DNA of 64,000 bases from Ferrovibrio xuzhouensis (GCF_042648965.1 NZ_JBHRYJ010000006.1:143378-207377); one strand, 5' to 3'; positions 16,691 to 25,331 are shown, counted from the stretch's first letter. Made by a program: numbers and translations. The notes: a model not told the origin generated them from the sequence alone.

Positions 16691-17062
16691 GTGATACGAT
16701 TGATCGTCACCGCTGGCAGGAGGGTCCGGGAATTCCGTAAGGAAGCCGGGCTGACCCAGCCGCAGCTGGCGGACAAGGTCGGGGTGTCCCTGGACACGAT
16801 CGGGAATATCGAGCGGGACGAATTCTTCACTGCAGCTTAGACACTGTTCAGGATTGGGCAGGTCCTCGGCCGAAACATGGACGAGTTGTTTGCGAGAACC
16901 CCGCGAGTGAAGAAGAGGCCCGAGGACGAGACCATCGACGTGGCCATGGTCCGGTTCCGGGCCATGCTTGAGGGCCAGCTGGCCTTCAAGGCCGAAGACG
17001 TCGTCAAACTGCTGAATATGGCAGCCCGGAAAAAGGCCGCCCACAAGGGTAAAGGCCGCTGA
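16691..17062 (+). pseudogene. XRE-family regulator interrupted by an in-frame TAG
   Basis: From a GTG at 16691 the frame reads a normal XRE helix-turn-helix: REFRKEAGLTQPQLADKV then GVSLDTIGNIER. A TAG at 16838-16840 stops it, and the same frame continues with TLFRIGQVLGRNMDELFAR, the usual last helix of this fold, and about 60 more residues to TGA at 17062. Only one codon separates this from an intact gene of about 123 residues, so the damage is recent or is a sequencing error. The stop is unlikely to be decoded because TAG ends several genes here. It lies at the left edge of the low-GC cluster. Confidence 0.75.
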
Positions 17063-17170
17063 CCGCGTTTCGGGACCGAAGTTTTTAAAAGCTCCCGGGT
17101 TTTCTTTGCATGCCTGCCCGGGAATGTAAAAATTTCCAGCAATTCTTTACATGACGGTCGCCAGAATTCC

Positions 17171-17347
17171 ATGTGCAATCGCTTTGACCTCCACAGCCCG
17201 ATTACCGAGGTCGCCCGCTTCTTCGAAGCCCGGGCCGAGGCCAACTGGGCGGCCTTTTCCGGACTCTGGGAGGTATGGCATGACCGGGCCATAGGGGGAC
17301 CGAGCGACCGTCCGCCACCATCGTCCCCTGTCCAGAAAATGCTCTGA
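17171..17347 (+). pseudogene. SRAP (YedK/HMCES-like) gene with a large internal deletion
   Basis: A 58-codon frame begins MCNRFDLHSPITEVARFFEARAE; Cys2 is the residue that links to abasic sites in SOS-response-associated peptidases. It then jumps to WAAFSGLWEVWHD, which in full-length proteins lies about 100 residues further on (the FAGLWE strand), and ends in an unrelated tail. The middle of the protein, including the conserved asparagine, histidine and glutamate regions, is gone, so it should not work. The gene seems to have collapsed by an in-frame deletion. Intact members are about 200-230 residues. Confidence 0.7.
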
Positions 17348-17390
17348 CGGCGGAGATCATAGTCTTGCCTCAGCGCATTTCCGGAAGGAT

Positions 17391-18071
17391 TCATTCTGCC
17401 GTCACGCTCTTCAGCTCCTGAACGAACGCCAGGAATTCTTTGGGTGCCTGCCCAAACACGTCGTGGCCAGTTGACAATGACTTCACTATCCAGCCCTTAT
17501 CGTTCTTGAGACGATCATAGGTCGAGGTGAAGGGAGTCGCGTCCCATCCACTCGCGTAGATGTACATTTTTTCCGGAATCTCTTGCCATCGACCCGTGAG
17601 GTGAATGGCCTGACGGAATGCAGCGAGCGGATGGGAAACGCGTCTGGGATCCTTACCAGGCGGTGGGGTCACCCCAAAGCCATCCTCGGCAGATCCGTCT
17701 ATTGCAATCTTGCGAAAATAGTCTCCCGCCAGGTTCCACCACGCATCGCCATCGTCTGGGACAAATGCGTCCACATAGACCAGTGCGGCTATTCTCTCGG
17801 GCAACCGATCCGCGACGCCGCTCACGACCATCCCGGCATAGCTATGACCGCACAGGACCACGTCCGCCAGGTTCTCATAGGTCAGAACGTTGGCGACATC
17901 CATGATGTGCGTTTCGAGGTTTGGGCGCGCGTATGCGAGATGGACCCGTTCGCCAAGGCCAGTCAAAGTGGGCGTGAAGACCTCGTGCCCCAACCCTCGA
18001 AGCACCCGGGCAATCGGCGCGAATGTCCATCCGCCACGCCAGCCTCCTGGAATCAGAACAAAAGTACTCAT
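17391..18071 (-). CDS. Alpha/beta-fold hydrolase (esterase-like)
   Basis: The ATG at 18071 is chosen because GGAGA lies just upstream. The 226-residue protein has no signal peptide and begins STFVLIPGGWRGGW, the oxyanion-loop pattern of the methylesterase/EstC-like group. The nucleophile is Ser77 in GHSYAG and the histidine His203 in STGHDVF; the acid is probably in VDAFVPD. It would hydrolyse a small ester or amide in the cytoplasm. It is the last minus-strand gene of the hydroxypyridine cluster, 278 bp after nicD. A role in releasing the ring acid from an ester is possible but unproven. Confidence 0.85.
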   Translation of the reverse strand: MSTFVLIPGGWRGGWTFAPIARVLRGLGHEVFTPTLTGLGERVHLAYARPNLETHIMDVANVLTYENLADVVLCGHSYAGMVVSGVADRLPERIAALVYVDAFVPDDGDAWWNLAGDYFRKIAIDGSAEDGFGVTPPPGKDPRRVSHPLAAFRQAIHLTGRWQEIPEKMYIYASGWDATPFTSTYDRLKNDKGWIVKSLSTGHDVFGQAPKEFLAFVQELKSVTAE

Positions 18072-18349
18072 TATCCATCTCCAAAGCGGGATCGTGATCC
18101 ATATGCCCGAGATGTCGTCTCGGCTCCATGACCAGATGCCGATCATCCTGATCCCGGCCGCCTTCGATGCCAGGCTGGGGCCTCAGGATAGCCCCCGGCA
18201 ACCTGAAGCAACTGCTGGGGTCCCCTATCCCGGCACCCCTGAGGTGACACCCGTCGGCGCGGCAGTCGGAAATGTGCGGAATGACGGGCTGGGGCTCATC
18301 GAGCGCGTTCGCCAGCCCGTGACCGGCCACACCAGCATACCGTCAATGC

Positions 18350-19147
18350 CTATCCAAGAAACCGGTTTATTCCTGCGACGAACCCATCAAGATTGTCCCA
18401 CGGAATCATATGGCCTGCGTTTGGCACACGAACCGCCTCCAGGTCGGGTTTCAATGCCATCAGCTCCGCCATCTCCTCATCGCGGATGACGTCACCACGC
18501 TCCGCCGCCATGAGCAATGTCGGGACGCGAATGTCGGAAACATCCTGATGGATGTCGTCGGCATGGAACCCATCATAGGACGCCACAATGGCCGACTCCA
18601 GGCAGGTATGAAGCCACTCGGCGCGGAGCTTCAGCTGCTCCTCGGTCCAGCTCGGCAGGAACGTCTTCATCTCCTGCCAGGAAGCCCCCTGGGTGGCCAG
18701 GCGTATGGAGTCCACATACCAGGACAACGGCGCAGGATATGGGCGTCTCCCAGGTCCGGTGACCGGCGGGTCTACCCAGACCATCTTCTGAATTCCGGCT
18801 AGGTCATGCCTGGCGGCCCGAATGGCGATCCGGGCACCCATCGAGTGCCCGACCAAATGGTAGTCGTCGATCCCGAGCGCACGCACGAACCCTGTAACGT
18901 CGTTTGCGCAGGCATCCAGGCTGTAGCCCAGCCCGGGGTCCGCCTGCGACAATCCGCGCCCTCGCACGTCCAGGACATAGACGTCGTACCGCTCGGCTAG
19001 GCGTTCTGCGATGAATCCCCACGTGATTGCCGGGCTCGTGATGCCCGGCACCAGAATTATCGGCACCCCGGAGCCGCCGTATCTCAGGTAATGCTGGCGG
19101 ATTCCGTTCGCCCGGAGATTGGCTCCGTACATGAACCGGCTATCCAT
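18350..19147 (-). CDS. nicD: N-formylmaleamate deformylase
   Basis: 265 residues from the ATG at 19147 (MDSRFMYGANLRANGIRQ). The alpha/beta hydrolase triad can be placed as Ser102 (VGHSMGA), Asp126 (WVDPPV) and His246 (NAGHMIPW). This matches, one residue shifted, what I recall for Pseudomonas putida NicD. Long stretches such as YVLDVRGRGLS, SIRLAT and AEWLHTC are also shared with that enzyme. It hydrolyses N-formylmaleamate, the product of NicX, to maleamate and formate. The gene starts 5 bp after the monooxygenase gene ends and is cotranscribed with it on the minus strand. Confidence 0.92.
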   Translation of the reverse strand: MDSRFMYGANLRANGIRQHYLRYGGSGVPIILVPGITSPAITWGFIAERLAERYDVYVLDVRGRGLSQADPGLGYSLDACANDVTGFVRALGIDDYHLVGHSMGARIAIRAARHDLAGIQKMVWVDPPVTGPGRRPYPAPLSWYVDSIRLATQGASWQEMKTFLPSWTEEQLKLRAEWLHTCLESAIVASYDGFHADDIHQDVSDIRVPTLLMAAERGDVIRDEEMAELMALKPDLEAVRVPNAGHMIPWDNLDGFVAGINRFLG

Positions 19148-19152
19148 GGCAA

Positions 19153-20340
19153 TCAGGCCACCGCCGTCGCGTCGTACTCGTAGACCCAACCAGCCTTCAG
19201 GCCGGTAGCCTGCGGATTGATCAAACCGCGGATGTAATACTCAATGTCGCGCCGGAGCCGGGCCATCGGGGAGATGAGATGGTTCGTTTTCCCCTGTTCG
19301 CGCGCCTTCAGCTGAACTTCGCTGGTCCGCGGCTTCCGCAGCGCTTCGTAGTGCTGCAGCGCTTCCGGTACGCTGGTATCCGCCGACAATGCGGTTCCCA
19401 GCACATAGCCATCTTCAATGGCCATCGCGGCACCCTGCGAAAGATAGGGCAGCATCGGATGGGCGGCATCACCGAGAATGGTGACGTTACCCTTGCACCA
19501 CGCCTGCAGCGGGTCCCGATCGAAAAGACCCCACTTGAAGACATGATCTGCTTTCATGAACAGTTTGTGCAGGCGCGGGTGCCAGTCCTTATAGGCCTCG
19601 ATGACCTCTTCCCTGGTCGCTTGCGTATTCCAGGACTCCGCCGTCCAGGCCGTGGTTTCCTGACAGGCGACGACATTGACACCTTTGCCGCCCTTCACGT
19701 AGTAGGTGACGATATGACCATTCGGTCCGAACCACATGGTTGACGCCGGGGCCACCAGATTGAAGTCCGGCTCATCAAAGGGCACGACCATGCGCCAGCA
19801 CAGATTATAGGTGAACCGCGGCGCGTCCTCACCGAACAGCTTCTCTCGAACAACCGAGTGAATGCCATCGGCCCCCAGCACCACGTCGGCCTCAACCTCA
19901 CTGCCGTCGCCAAATTTTGCGTATGCCGTGTCATTGACCGTACCGACATCGACGCATTTCACACCCAGACGGAAAATGCTCTCCGGCAACGGCTGGCTCA
20001 GGATCCGGTGAAGATCAGCCCGGTGGACATGCAGATACTTGGCACCATACAGCTGATCACAGACATCCAGCGGCGTCCGGAAAAGTTTACGGCCCGTGCG
20101 ATAATCCAGCCCCAGAATAGCCTGAGGCATGAAGCTCACGGATTTCAGCTCGTCTTCGAGTCCGAGAGCCCGCATGACCTTCACGGCATTCGGCGTCATC
20201 TGGATGCCAGCACCCACTTCGCCGATCTGTGGGACCTGCTCGTGGATCGAGACTTCATGGCCGCGCTTGCGAAGGGAGTTTGCCGCAGCAAGGCCACCAA
20301 TACCGGCGCCGACAACAGCGATCCGAAGCTTTCTACTCAT
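19153..20340 (-). CDS. FAD-dependent hydroxypyridine-carboxylate monooxygenase, NicC/HpaM-like
   Basis: A 395-residue class A flavoprotein hydroxylase: GAGIGGLAAA at the N-terminus, the GADGIHS motif (Asp158) and LGDAAHPMLPYLSQGAAMAIEDG. By context it should convert a hydroxypyridine carboxylate to 2,5-dihydroxypyridine by decarboxylative hydroxylation, as NicC does with 6-hydroxynicotinate. Two residues I recall as important in P. putida NicC differ: His47 is Gln47 here (GAGIQMTPN), and the Cys202 region reads PAST. Counterparts of His211 and Tyr215 are present (His209, Tyr213). 5-Hydroxypicolinate, the substrate of HpaM, is therefore an equal candidate. It lies between the importer ATPase gene and nicD. 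Confidence 0.88.
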   Translation of the reverse strand: MSRKLRIAVVGAGIGGLAAANSLRKRGHEVSIHEQVPQIGEVGAGIQMTPNAVKVMRALGLEDELKSVSFMPQAILGLDYRTGRKLFRTPLDVCDQLYGAKYLHVHRADLHRILSQPLPESIFRLGVKCVDVGTVNDTAYAKFGDGSEVEADVVLGADGIHSVVREKLFGEDAPRFTYNLCWRMVVPFDEPDFNLVAPASTMWFGPNGHIVTYYVKGGKGVNVVACQETTAWTAESWNTQATREEVIEAYKDWHPRLHKLFMKADHVFKWGLFDRDPLQAWCKGNVTILGDAAHPMLPYLSQGAAMAIEDGYVLGTALSADTSVPEALQHYEALRKPRTSEVQLKAREQGKTNHLISPMARLRRDIEYYIRGLINPQATGLKAGWVYEYDATAVA

Positions 20341-20364
20341 CCCGGAACCTTTCTTCCTTAACCG

Positions 20365-20377
20365 TTTAATTAATTTA
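20365..20377. promoter_or_regulatory. AT-rich half-site resembling the cluster's operator
   Basis: TTTAATTAATTTA occurs in the 50-bp gap between the monooxygenase gene (start 20340) and the livF-like gene (stop 20391). It contains the TTTAATTAA arm found in the three full inverted repeats of the cluster, but I find no second arm at the same 8-bp spacing. It may be a weak or remnant site. Confidence 0.3.
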
Positions 20378-20390
20378 TCGGCAAAAAAAA

Positions 20391-21095
20391 TTACCCGCCG
20401 AGGTAAGCCTTGAGCAGCGAGGGATTGCCGAGCATGGCCCGCGCATCATCCTCGGCAACTATCTGGCCGGTGCCCACCACATAGGCCCGGTTCGCGAGCA
20501 TGAGGGCCATTTCGACATTCTGCTCAACCAGGAGCACCGAAACGCCCTTGGCATGAACGGTCTTGATGATGTTGCCGACCTGTTGCATCAGCAGCGGACT
20601 TAGCCCCAATGACGGCTCATCGAACATGATGAGCTTGGGATCCGACATCATGGCGCGGCCGATCGCGAGCATCTGCTGCTGTCCGCCACTCAAGCGACCC
20701 GCGAGTTCGGACCGGCGCTCCAGAAGAACCGGGAAGTCCGCATAGACCTCATCCAGCTTGCGCTTGACCAGGCTTGCCTTGGGCATGATGTACGCGCCCA
20801 GCTCCAGGTTCTCCTCAATCGTCATGTGCGGCCAGACTTTGCGTTCCTCCGGGCAATGCGCAATGCCTGCTTTGATGATATCGGCCGGTTTCCGTCCGCC
20901 CAGCACCATTCCGTTGAACGAAATCTCGCCAGACGTCGGCTTGAGCAGCGCCGAAATTGTGCGCAGCACGGTCGTCTTTCCCGCACCGTTCGGCCCCACC
21001 AGGGCAACGACTTCGCCGGTCCGCACCTTCAACGATACCTGCCGCAGAGCGGGCACAGCGCCATACCCAGCCGAAACGTTCTTCAGTTCAAGCAT
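20391..21095 (-). CDS. LIV-type ABC transporter ATP-binding protein (LivF-like)
   Basis: 234 residues from the ATG at 21095; a GAGG six bases upstream favours this over the GTG 12 bp earlier. The ABC motifs are Walker A GPNGAGKTT, signature LSGGQQQM and Walker B LIMFDEPSLGLSP, and the short C-terminus DARAMLGNPSLLKAYLGG is typical of LivF. It works with the LivG-like protein, whose gene overlaps its start by 8 bp. The importer resembles branched-chain amino acid systems, but such systems also carry aromatic acids, and here it most likely serves pyridine-acid uptake. Confidence 0.93.
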   Translation of the reverse strand: MLELKNVSAGYGAVPALRQVSLKVRTGEVVALVGPNGAGKTTVLRTISALLKPTSGEISFNGMVLGGRKPADIIKAGIAHCPEERKVWPHMTIEENLELGAYIMPKASLVKRKLDEVYADFPVLLERRSELAGRLSGGQQQMLAIGRAMMSDPKLIMFDEPSLGLSPLLMQQVGNIIKTVHAKGVSVLLVEQNVEMALMLANRAYVVGTGQIVAEDDARAMLGNPSLLKAYLGG

Positions 21096-21879
21096 GGGCA
21101 GCCTCACCGCTCACTTCCAGACTCCCGCCCAGATAGGCCTCGATGACAGCAGCGTTGCTCCGGATGTCAGCGGGCGTCCCTTCGGCGATCTTTTCTCCAA
21201 AGTTCAGCACCACGACGCGGTCGGACACTTCCATCACGACGTTCATGTCGTGCTCGACGAGCAGGATTGTGATGTCCAGTTCCCGGCAGATGTGGCGGAG
21301 CAAGGCGACGAGCCGCACCGATTCTTCGGTATTCAGACCCGCTGCCGGTTCATCCAGCAGCAGGAGCCGGGGCGCAGCGGACAGGCCGATCGCGATCTCC
21401 AGAAGGCGCAGCTTGCCGTAGGCAAGATTCCGGGCCTCCTCTTCTGCGAGTTCCTGCAAACCAACCAGCGTGAGGATGCTGTCGACATTTTCCTGAACAT
21501 CCCTGTCTCTGGCCCGCGCCGACGATGTGTTGAACATTGTCTCGAGGAAACTCCCCCTTGCGCGCAAGTAATGAGCCGTCACCAGATTCTCTCGCACGGT
21601 CAGGCCAGAGAAAACGTTCGTGATCTGGAAGCTTCTGACGATGCCGAGCTGGGCTATCTTGTGCGGTTTGAGATGGCCAACTGACACACCGTCAAAGGTG
21701 ATTTCCCCCTCATTCGGCGTCACGAAGCCCGTAATCATGTTGAACATGGTGGTCTTCCCGGCGCCGTTCGGGCCGATCAGACTGACGATTTCTCCTCTAT
21801 TGACCTGGAAGCAGACGTTCCTTGTGGCCTGCAGGCCACCGAACCGGCGGGACACGTTGTCGACGTTGAGCATGGTCAT
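21088..21879 (-). CDS. LIV-type ABC transporter ATP-binding protein (LivG-like)
   Basis: 263 residues. Walker A is GPNGAGKTTMFN, the Q-loop follows LGIVRSFQ, and Walker B is LLLLDEPAAGLN. The signature region reads LAYGKLRLLEIAIGLS, a form common in LivG in place of LSGGQ. The insert after the Q-loop (GLTVRENLVTAHY) and the C-terminal EGTPADIRSNAAVIEAYLGG are standard. It couples ATP hydrolysis to the LivH/LivM channel. Stop and start codons interlock with livF, and its own start lies 3 bp after the livM stop. Confidence 0.93.
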   Translation of the reverse strand: MTMLNVDNVSRRFGGLQATRNVCFQVNRGEIVSLIGPNGAGKTTMFNMITGFVTPNEGEITFDGVSVGHLKPHKIAQLGIVRSFQITNVFSGLTVRENLVTAHYLRARGSFLETMFNTSSARARDRDVQENVDSILTLVGLQELAEEEARNLAYGKLRLLEIAIGLSAAPRLLLLDEPAAGLNTEESVRLVALLRHICRELDITILLVEHDMNVVMEVSDRVVVLNFGEKIAEGTPADIRSNAAVIEAYLGGSLEVSGEAAHA

Positions 21880-21882
21880 CGG

Positions 21883-22866
21883 TCAGCTCTCCGCGGGCTT
21901 GGGCTGCGGTACCTTGGCTGGCACGCCCCTGCGCCGTCGCAACAGCAGGCCGGTGATACCGTTGGGGAGGAACACCACGACCGCGATCAGCAGCAGCCCG
22001 AAGACGCTCAGCCGGACCTCATTGATGAAACGCAGGTATTCCAGCGCCAGGCCAATGACCAATGCGCCGAGAATTGGGCCCAGGACAGTTCCTTTGCCCC
22101 CAAGGGCCACCATCATCAGCATGGTCACCATGAAGCTGAAGCCAAATACCTCCGGCCCGACGAAGCTGATGTAATGTGCATAAAAAGACCCAGCCAGGCC
22201 TGCGAAGAAAGCCCCGGCAACAAATGTCCCCAAGGCATAGCGGAATGGGTTAATTCCAATCGACTTCGCCAGTCTCCGGTTTTCCCGAATCGCGACGGAC
22301 GCAGCACCATATGAGGACCGGGCAAAGCGAAAAACGCAGATTGTCGTTACCGCGAGCAGGGCAAGTCCGAGGTAGTAATACCAGAGCTTCGAATTGAACT
22401 CATAAACGTGCCCAGCGCCCAGGTTGATGACCGGGGCCGGAATATTGGAAAAACCGAGAGGTCCACGGGTCACCTCAACCCAGTTCAGCACAATGAGGCG
22501 CATGACCTCAGTGAAGCTCAGGGTAATCAGGACGAAATAGTGACCTTCCAATCGCAGCGTGATAGCGCCGATAGCAAGGCCGAACAGCGCTGCGATCACC
22601 CCGGCTACTGGCAGCGCCAGCCAGAACGGGGCATGGAACTGGGCTGAGAGAATTGCCGAGGTATAAGCGCCAATACCCAGGAAGGCCGCATGTCCGAGGG
22701 GAAGTTCTCCCACGTACCCCACGGTGAGATTCAGGCTCGACGCCAGAATTCCGTAGAAGAAGACCATGATCATGACGTGGATAAGGAATTCGTTCGGGAC
22801 GATCAGGGGCAGCGCCAGCGCCAAAATCAGGCCACCAGCGAGCGTGTTATTCTCAATCGACTTCAT
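21883..22866 (-). CDS. LIV-type ABC transporter permease (LivM-like)
   Basis: 327 residues from the ATG at 22866, whose first base lies within the 4-bp overlap with the livH stop; upstream in-frame codons belong to livH sequence in another frame. Eight or more hydrophobic helices can be seen. Family motifs are NLTVGYVGELPLGHAAFLGIGAYTSA near the N-terminus and RENRRLAKSIGINPFRYAL, the loop that docks on the ATPase. The C-terminus is basic (RRRRGVPAKV). It forms the inner-membrane channel with the LivH-like protein. Confidence 0.93.
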   Translation of the reverse strand: MKSIENNTLAGGLILALALPLIVPNEFLIHVMIMVFFYGILASSLNLTVGYVGELPLGHAAFLGIGAYTSAILSAQFHAPFWLALPVAGVIAALFGLAIGAITLRLEGHYFVLITLSFTEVMRLIVLNWVEVTRGPLGFSNIPAPVINLGAGHVYEFNSKLWYYYLGLALLAVTTICVFRFARSSYGAASVAIRENRRLAKSIGINPFRYALGTFVAGAFFAGLAGSFYAHYISFVGPEVFGFSFMVTMLMMVALGGKGTVLGPILGALVIGLALEYLRFINEVRLSVFGLLLIAVVVFLPNGITGLLLRRRRGVPAKVPQPKPAES

Positions 22867-23741
22867 TTCTCGCGAGCCCCAACCATACCGAACAGGCCTG
22901 AGGGCTTGACCAGAAGCAGGCCGATCACGAGCAGGAATCCTACGACATCCATGTAACCCGTGGAAATGAAGCCCCCCCACAGGCTTTCAACCACGCCCAG
23001 AAGCAAGCCGCCAACAATCGCTCCGCCGAAGCTGCCCATTCCACCAAGGATGACGACGACGAACGCCTTCAGCGTTGCCAACTCCGCTGCCGTCGGATGA
23101 ACAACGAAAACGGCCCCGAGAAGAATCCCCGACAGGGCAGCAAGGGTTGTTCCAAGGGCAAATGTAAACCGGTAGGTCTGCGAAATCGGTATGCCGACGA
23201 GGGCGGCCGCTTCCTTTTGCTGGAATACGGCCCGCATGGCACGTCCGCGGCGGGTGTGATTGATGAGGTAATGAACGGCAACGATTGCGGCGACCGAGAC
23301 AAAAATCGTGATGACACGGACCTTGGTAATCACAATTGTTCCGATAATGAGTGGTGCAGCTCCGATGCCGGTCTCAATGTTCTTCGGCTCAGTGCCGAAC
23401 ACAAGGAGCATTGTGTTCATCATGAACACAGACAGGCCGATGGTGACCAGGGCCGTCGATATCATAGGCGCATCGCGCATGCGGCTGAGGAGCGCCCAAT
23501 CCACGAAGGCTCCGAATATCCACATGACGACCAGCACGATTGGAATTGCGGCCGCGAAGGGTATCCCGAGGAAATGCGTCAGCACGTATGCCAGCATTCC
23601 TCCGAGGACGAAGAACTCTCCATGCGCGAAGTTGACGATCTGCATCATCCCGAAGATGAGCGTCAGGCCAACCGCGGTCAGCGCATAGAAGCAGCCTGCC
23701 ACGAGCCCGTTGACTATGAACTGTAGGGTTACATCGAACAC
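22863..23741 (-). CDS. LIV-type ABC transporter permease (LivH-like)
   Basis: 292 residues, all membrane helices and short loops. The N-terminus reads IVNGLVAGCFYALTAVGLTLIFGMMQIVNFAHGEFFVLGGM, a diagnostic LivH pattern, and GGMGSFGGAIVGGLLLGVVESL marks the C-terminal part. It pairs with LivM to form the channel. The gene is 32 bp downstream of the binding-protein gene, in an operon that runs binding protein, LivH, LivM, LivG, LivF, monooxygenase, NicD. Confidence 0.93.
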   Translation of the reverse strand: MFDVTLQFIVNGLVAGCFYALTAVGLTLIFGMMQIVNFAHGEFFVLGGMLAYVLTHFLGIPFAAAIPIVLVVMWIFGAFVDWALLSRMRDAPMISTALVTIGLSVFMMNTMLLVFGTEPKNIETGIGAAPLIIGTIVITKVRVITIFVSVAAIVAVHYLINHTRRGRAMRAVFQQKEAAALVGIPISQTYRFTFALGTTLAALSGILLGAVFVVHPTAAELATLKAFVVVILGGMGSFGGAIVGGLLLGVVESLWGGFISTGYMDVVGFLLVIGLLLVKPSGLFGMVGAREK

Positions 23742-23773
23742 TTTGGGGCCTCGTGATCAGGCTGCTCTGCGTT

Positions 23774-24904
23774 TCAGTTCGGCTTTTCCATCTTGGCGTC
23801 CGCCTTTACCACCGGCGAGCCGCCCTTAAGTTCTACAAGGAAGACACTCTGCCCGTAGATCTGCCCCTTGGCGTCGAACCGCAGGCGGCCGGTCGGACCA
23901 GTGTAGTCAGTCGCAACCAGAGCTTCACGGATTTTGGCCGGTTCCGCCGAGCCCGCGCGCTTGATGGCAGCCGCAATGATGTGAATGGTGTTGTAGCCCG
24001 ACATCGAATATTTGCCCGGATCTTCGTTGTATGCCGCCTTGAACTTGGAGACGAAGGTCTTGTTCAGGTCACCACTGATGGTTGGTGCATAAGCGACACC
24101 CGCCAGCAGGCCATTTGCGGCATCTCCCGCAAGATTCATGAAGGTCGGCGTCGCCCAGGCACCCACACCGAAAATCTTCGATTTGACGCTGAGCTCCTTC
24201 GCCTGCTTCACGAGGGTCGCCGCCGCCTGCGTCTCGGCCGCGACAACGATGAGGTCCGGATTGGCCGCACGAACCTTGGTCAGCAACGTGTAGAAGTCCG
24301 CATGGCTGTATTCGAAAAACTCAGTTCCGACCGTCTTGGCCCCCAGCCCCTCAAGGACATGCTTGAAAGAATCGACGGTCCCGCGACCCCAATCATCGTT
24401 GGCGGCCAAGAAGAACACGGATTTGAACTTCAGGTCGCTGTAGAGCGATTTCGAGAAGGCAACAGCCAGCATGGCGTCGGTCTCCGCGTTGCGGAAGAAC
24501 CACTTATTGCCAGCTTCAGTCAGCTTCGGCAGGGACGAAACGCCCGTGACCAGCGGAATCTGGCTCTTTTCCGCCAACGGCATAACCGCCTGGGTGGCGC
24601 CACTGCAGAACGCCCCCATGATGACCGGCACCTTGTCCGCGGTGATCAGCTTTTCAGCTGCACTGACCGATTCGGCGGGCTTGCAGGCACCATCCCCAAT
24701 CACAAGCTCGATCGGCGAGCCCAGGACACCACCGGCATCGTTGATTTCCTTGACCGCCAGCTTGGCGCCCTTGATGACGTTATTGCCGTCGAACGCGACG
24801 CCGCCCGTCAGCGGTTGAACGACGCCGATCTTGATCGGCTCCGCCATCGCGACGGAGGTCATCAACGACAGGCCAGCCAGCGAAAGTGCCAGGTGTTTCA
24901 ACAT
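23774..24904 (-). CDS. LIV-type periplasmic substrate-binding protein
   Basis: 376 residues from the ATG at 24904, which has a purine-rich AAAGGGA upstream; longer readings lack coding character. A Sec signal peptide (MLKHLALSLAGLSLMTSVAMA, cut before EPIKIG) leads into a type I periplasmic fold: IGVVQPLTGGVAFDGNNVIKGAKLAVKEIN, then GDGACKPAESVSAAEKLI and PVIMGAFCSGAT. Relatives bind branched-chain amino acids, amides or aromatic acids. Within this cluster a pyridine carboxylate or its amide is the likely ligand (inference). It is the first gene of the minus-strand operon, with an inverted-repeat operator 187 bp upstream. Confidence 0.93.
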   Translation of the reverse strand: MLKHLALSLAGLSLMTSVAMAEPIKIGVVQPLTGGVAFDGNNVIKGAKLAVKEINDAGGVLGSPIELVIGDGACKPAESVSAAEKLITADKVPVIMGAFCSGATQAVMPLAEKSQIPLVTGVSSLPKLTEAGNKWFFRNAETDAMLAVAFSKSLYSDLKFKSVFFLAANDDWGRGTVDSFKHVLEGLGAKTVGTEFFEYSHADFYTLLTKVRAANPDLIVVAAETQAAATLVKQAKELSVKSKIFGVGAWATPTFMNLAGDAANGLLAGVAYAPTISGDLNKTFVSKFKAAYNEDPGKYSMSGYNTIHIIAAAIKRAGSAEPAKIREALVATDYTGPTGRLRFDAKGQIYGQSVFLVELKGGSPVVKADAKMEKPN

Positions 24905-25090
24905 GGACGATCCCTTTTCTCTGTTTGGAAGTGGGCTTGAGATGGTTTTGGGTCGGCCGAGAGCGGATTTGTCGGGCGGATTAGCCGTTTGCACCGCTGA
25001 ATAAAGGGAAACGCCATGGAACTGCGGGAAGCGCTCCCGCCAGTCACACCCCGCATTTCCCTGCATCGCGGCATCAGGCCCGCCCGTTCT

Positions 25091-25116
25091 TTTAATTAAT
25101 CGACTATTTAATTAAA
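25091..25116. promoter_or_regulatory. Inverted-repeat operator, copy 1
   Basis: TTTAATTAA, an 8-bp spacer, then TTAATTAAA: a perfect 9-bp inverted repeat in GC-rich DNA. It lies upstream of the LIV-type binding-protein gene. Together with the copies at 25306 and 28320 it defines a likely site for the TetR regulator encoded at 27516-28229. Confidence 0.7.
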
Positions 25117-25305
25117 TACGGGATTGCGTTTTTGCGTCAAGCGGATTCTGTGCCTGCGATATTTGCAGTGTGGCGGATAAATCATCATGAGTACCGCGCT
25201 CGTTGCGACAAACCCTGATTCCACGCGCCTTAATCGCAATTCGGCAGTCGAAGCGAAAAACGGCGCCCTCAAAATCCTTCTTGACCTCAGGAATAAAATT
25301 CTGAT

Positions 25306-25331
25306 TTTAATTAATCATCTAATTAATAAAC
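25306..25331. promoter_or_regulatory. Inverted-repeat operator, copy 2
   Basis: The left arm is TTTAATTAA, the spacer 8 bp, and the right arm TTAATAAAC matches the ideal arm at 7 of 9 positions. It ends 9 bp before the TTG start of the amidase gene, so a bound protein would block its transcription start or leader. Confidence 0.65.

Noticed and set aside
16838..16840. UAG decoded as an amino acid in the XRE gene
   Set aside because: TAG ends several normal genes in the window (for example nicF, gyrB and the HxlR gene), so reassignment is not supported.
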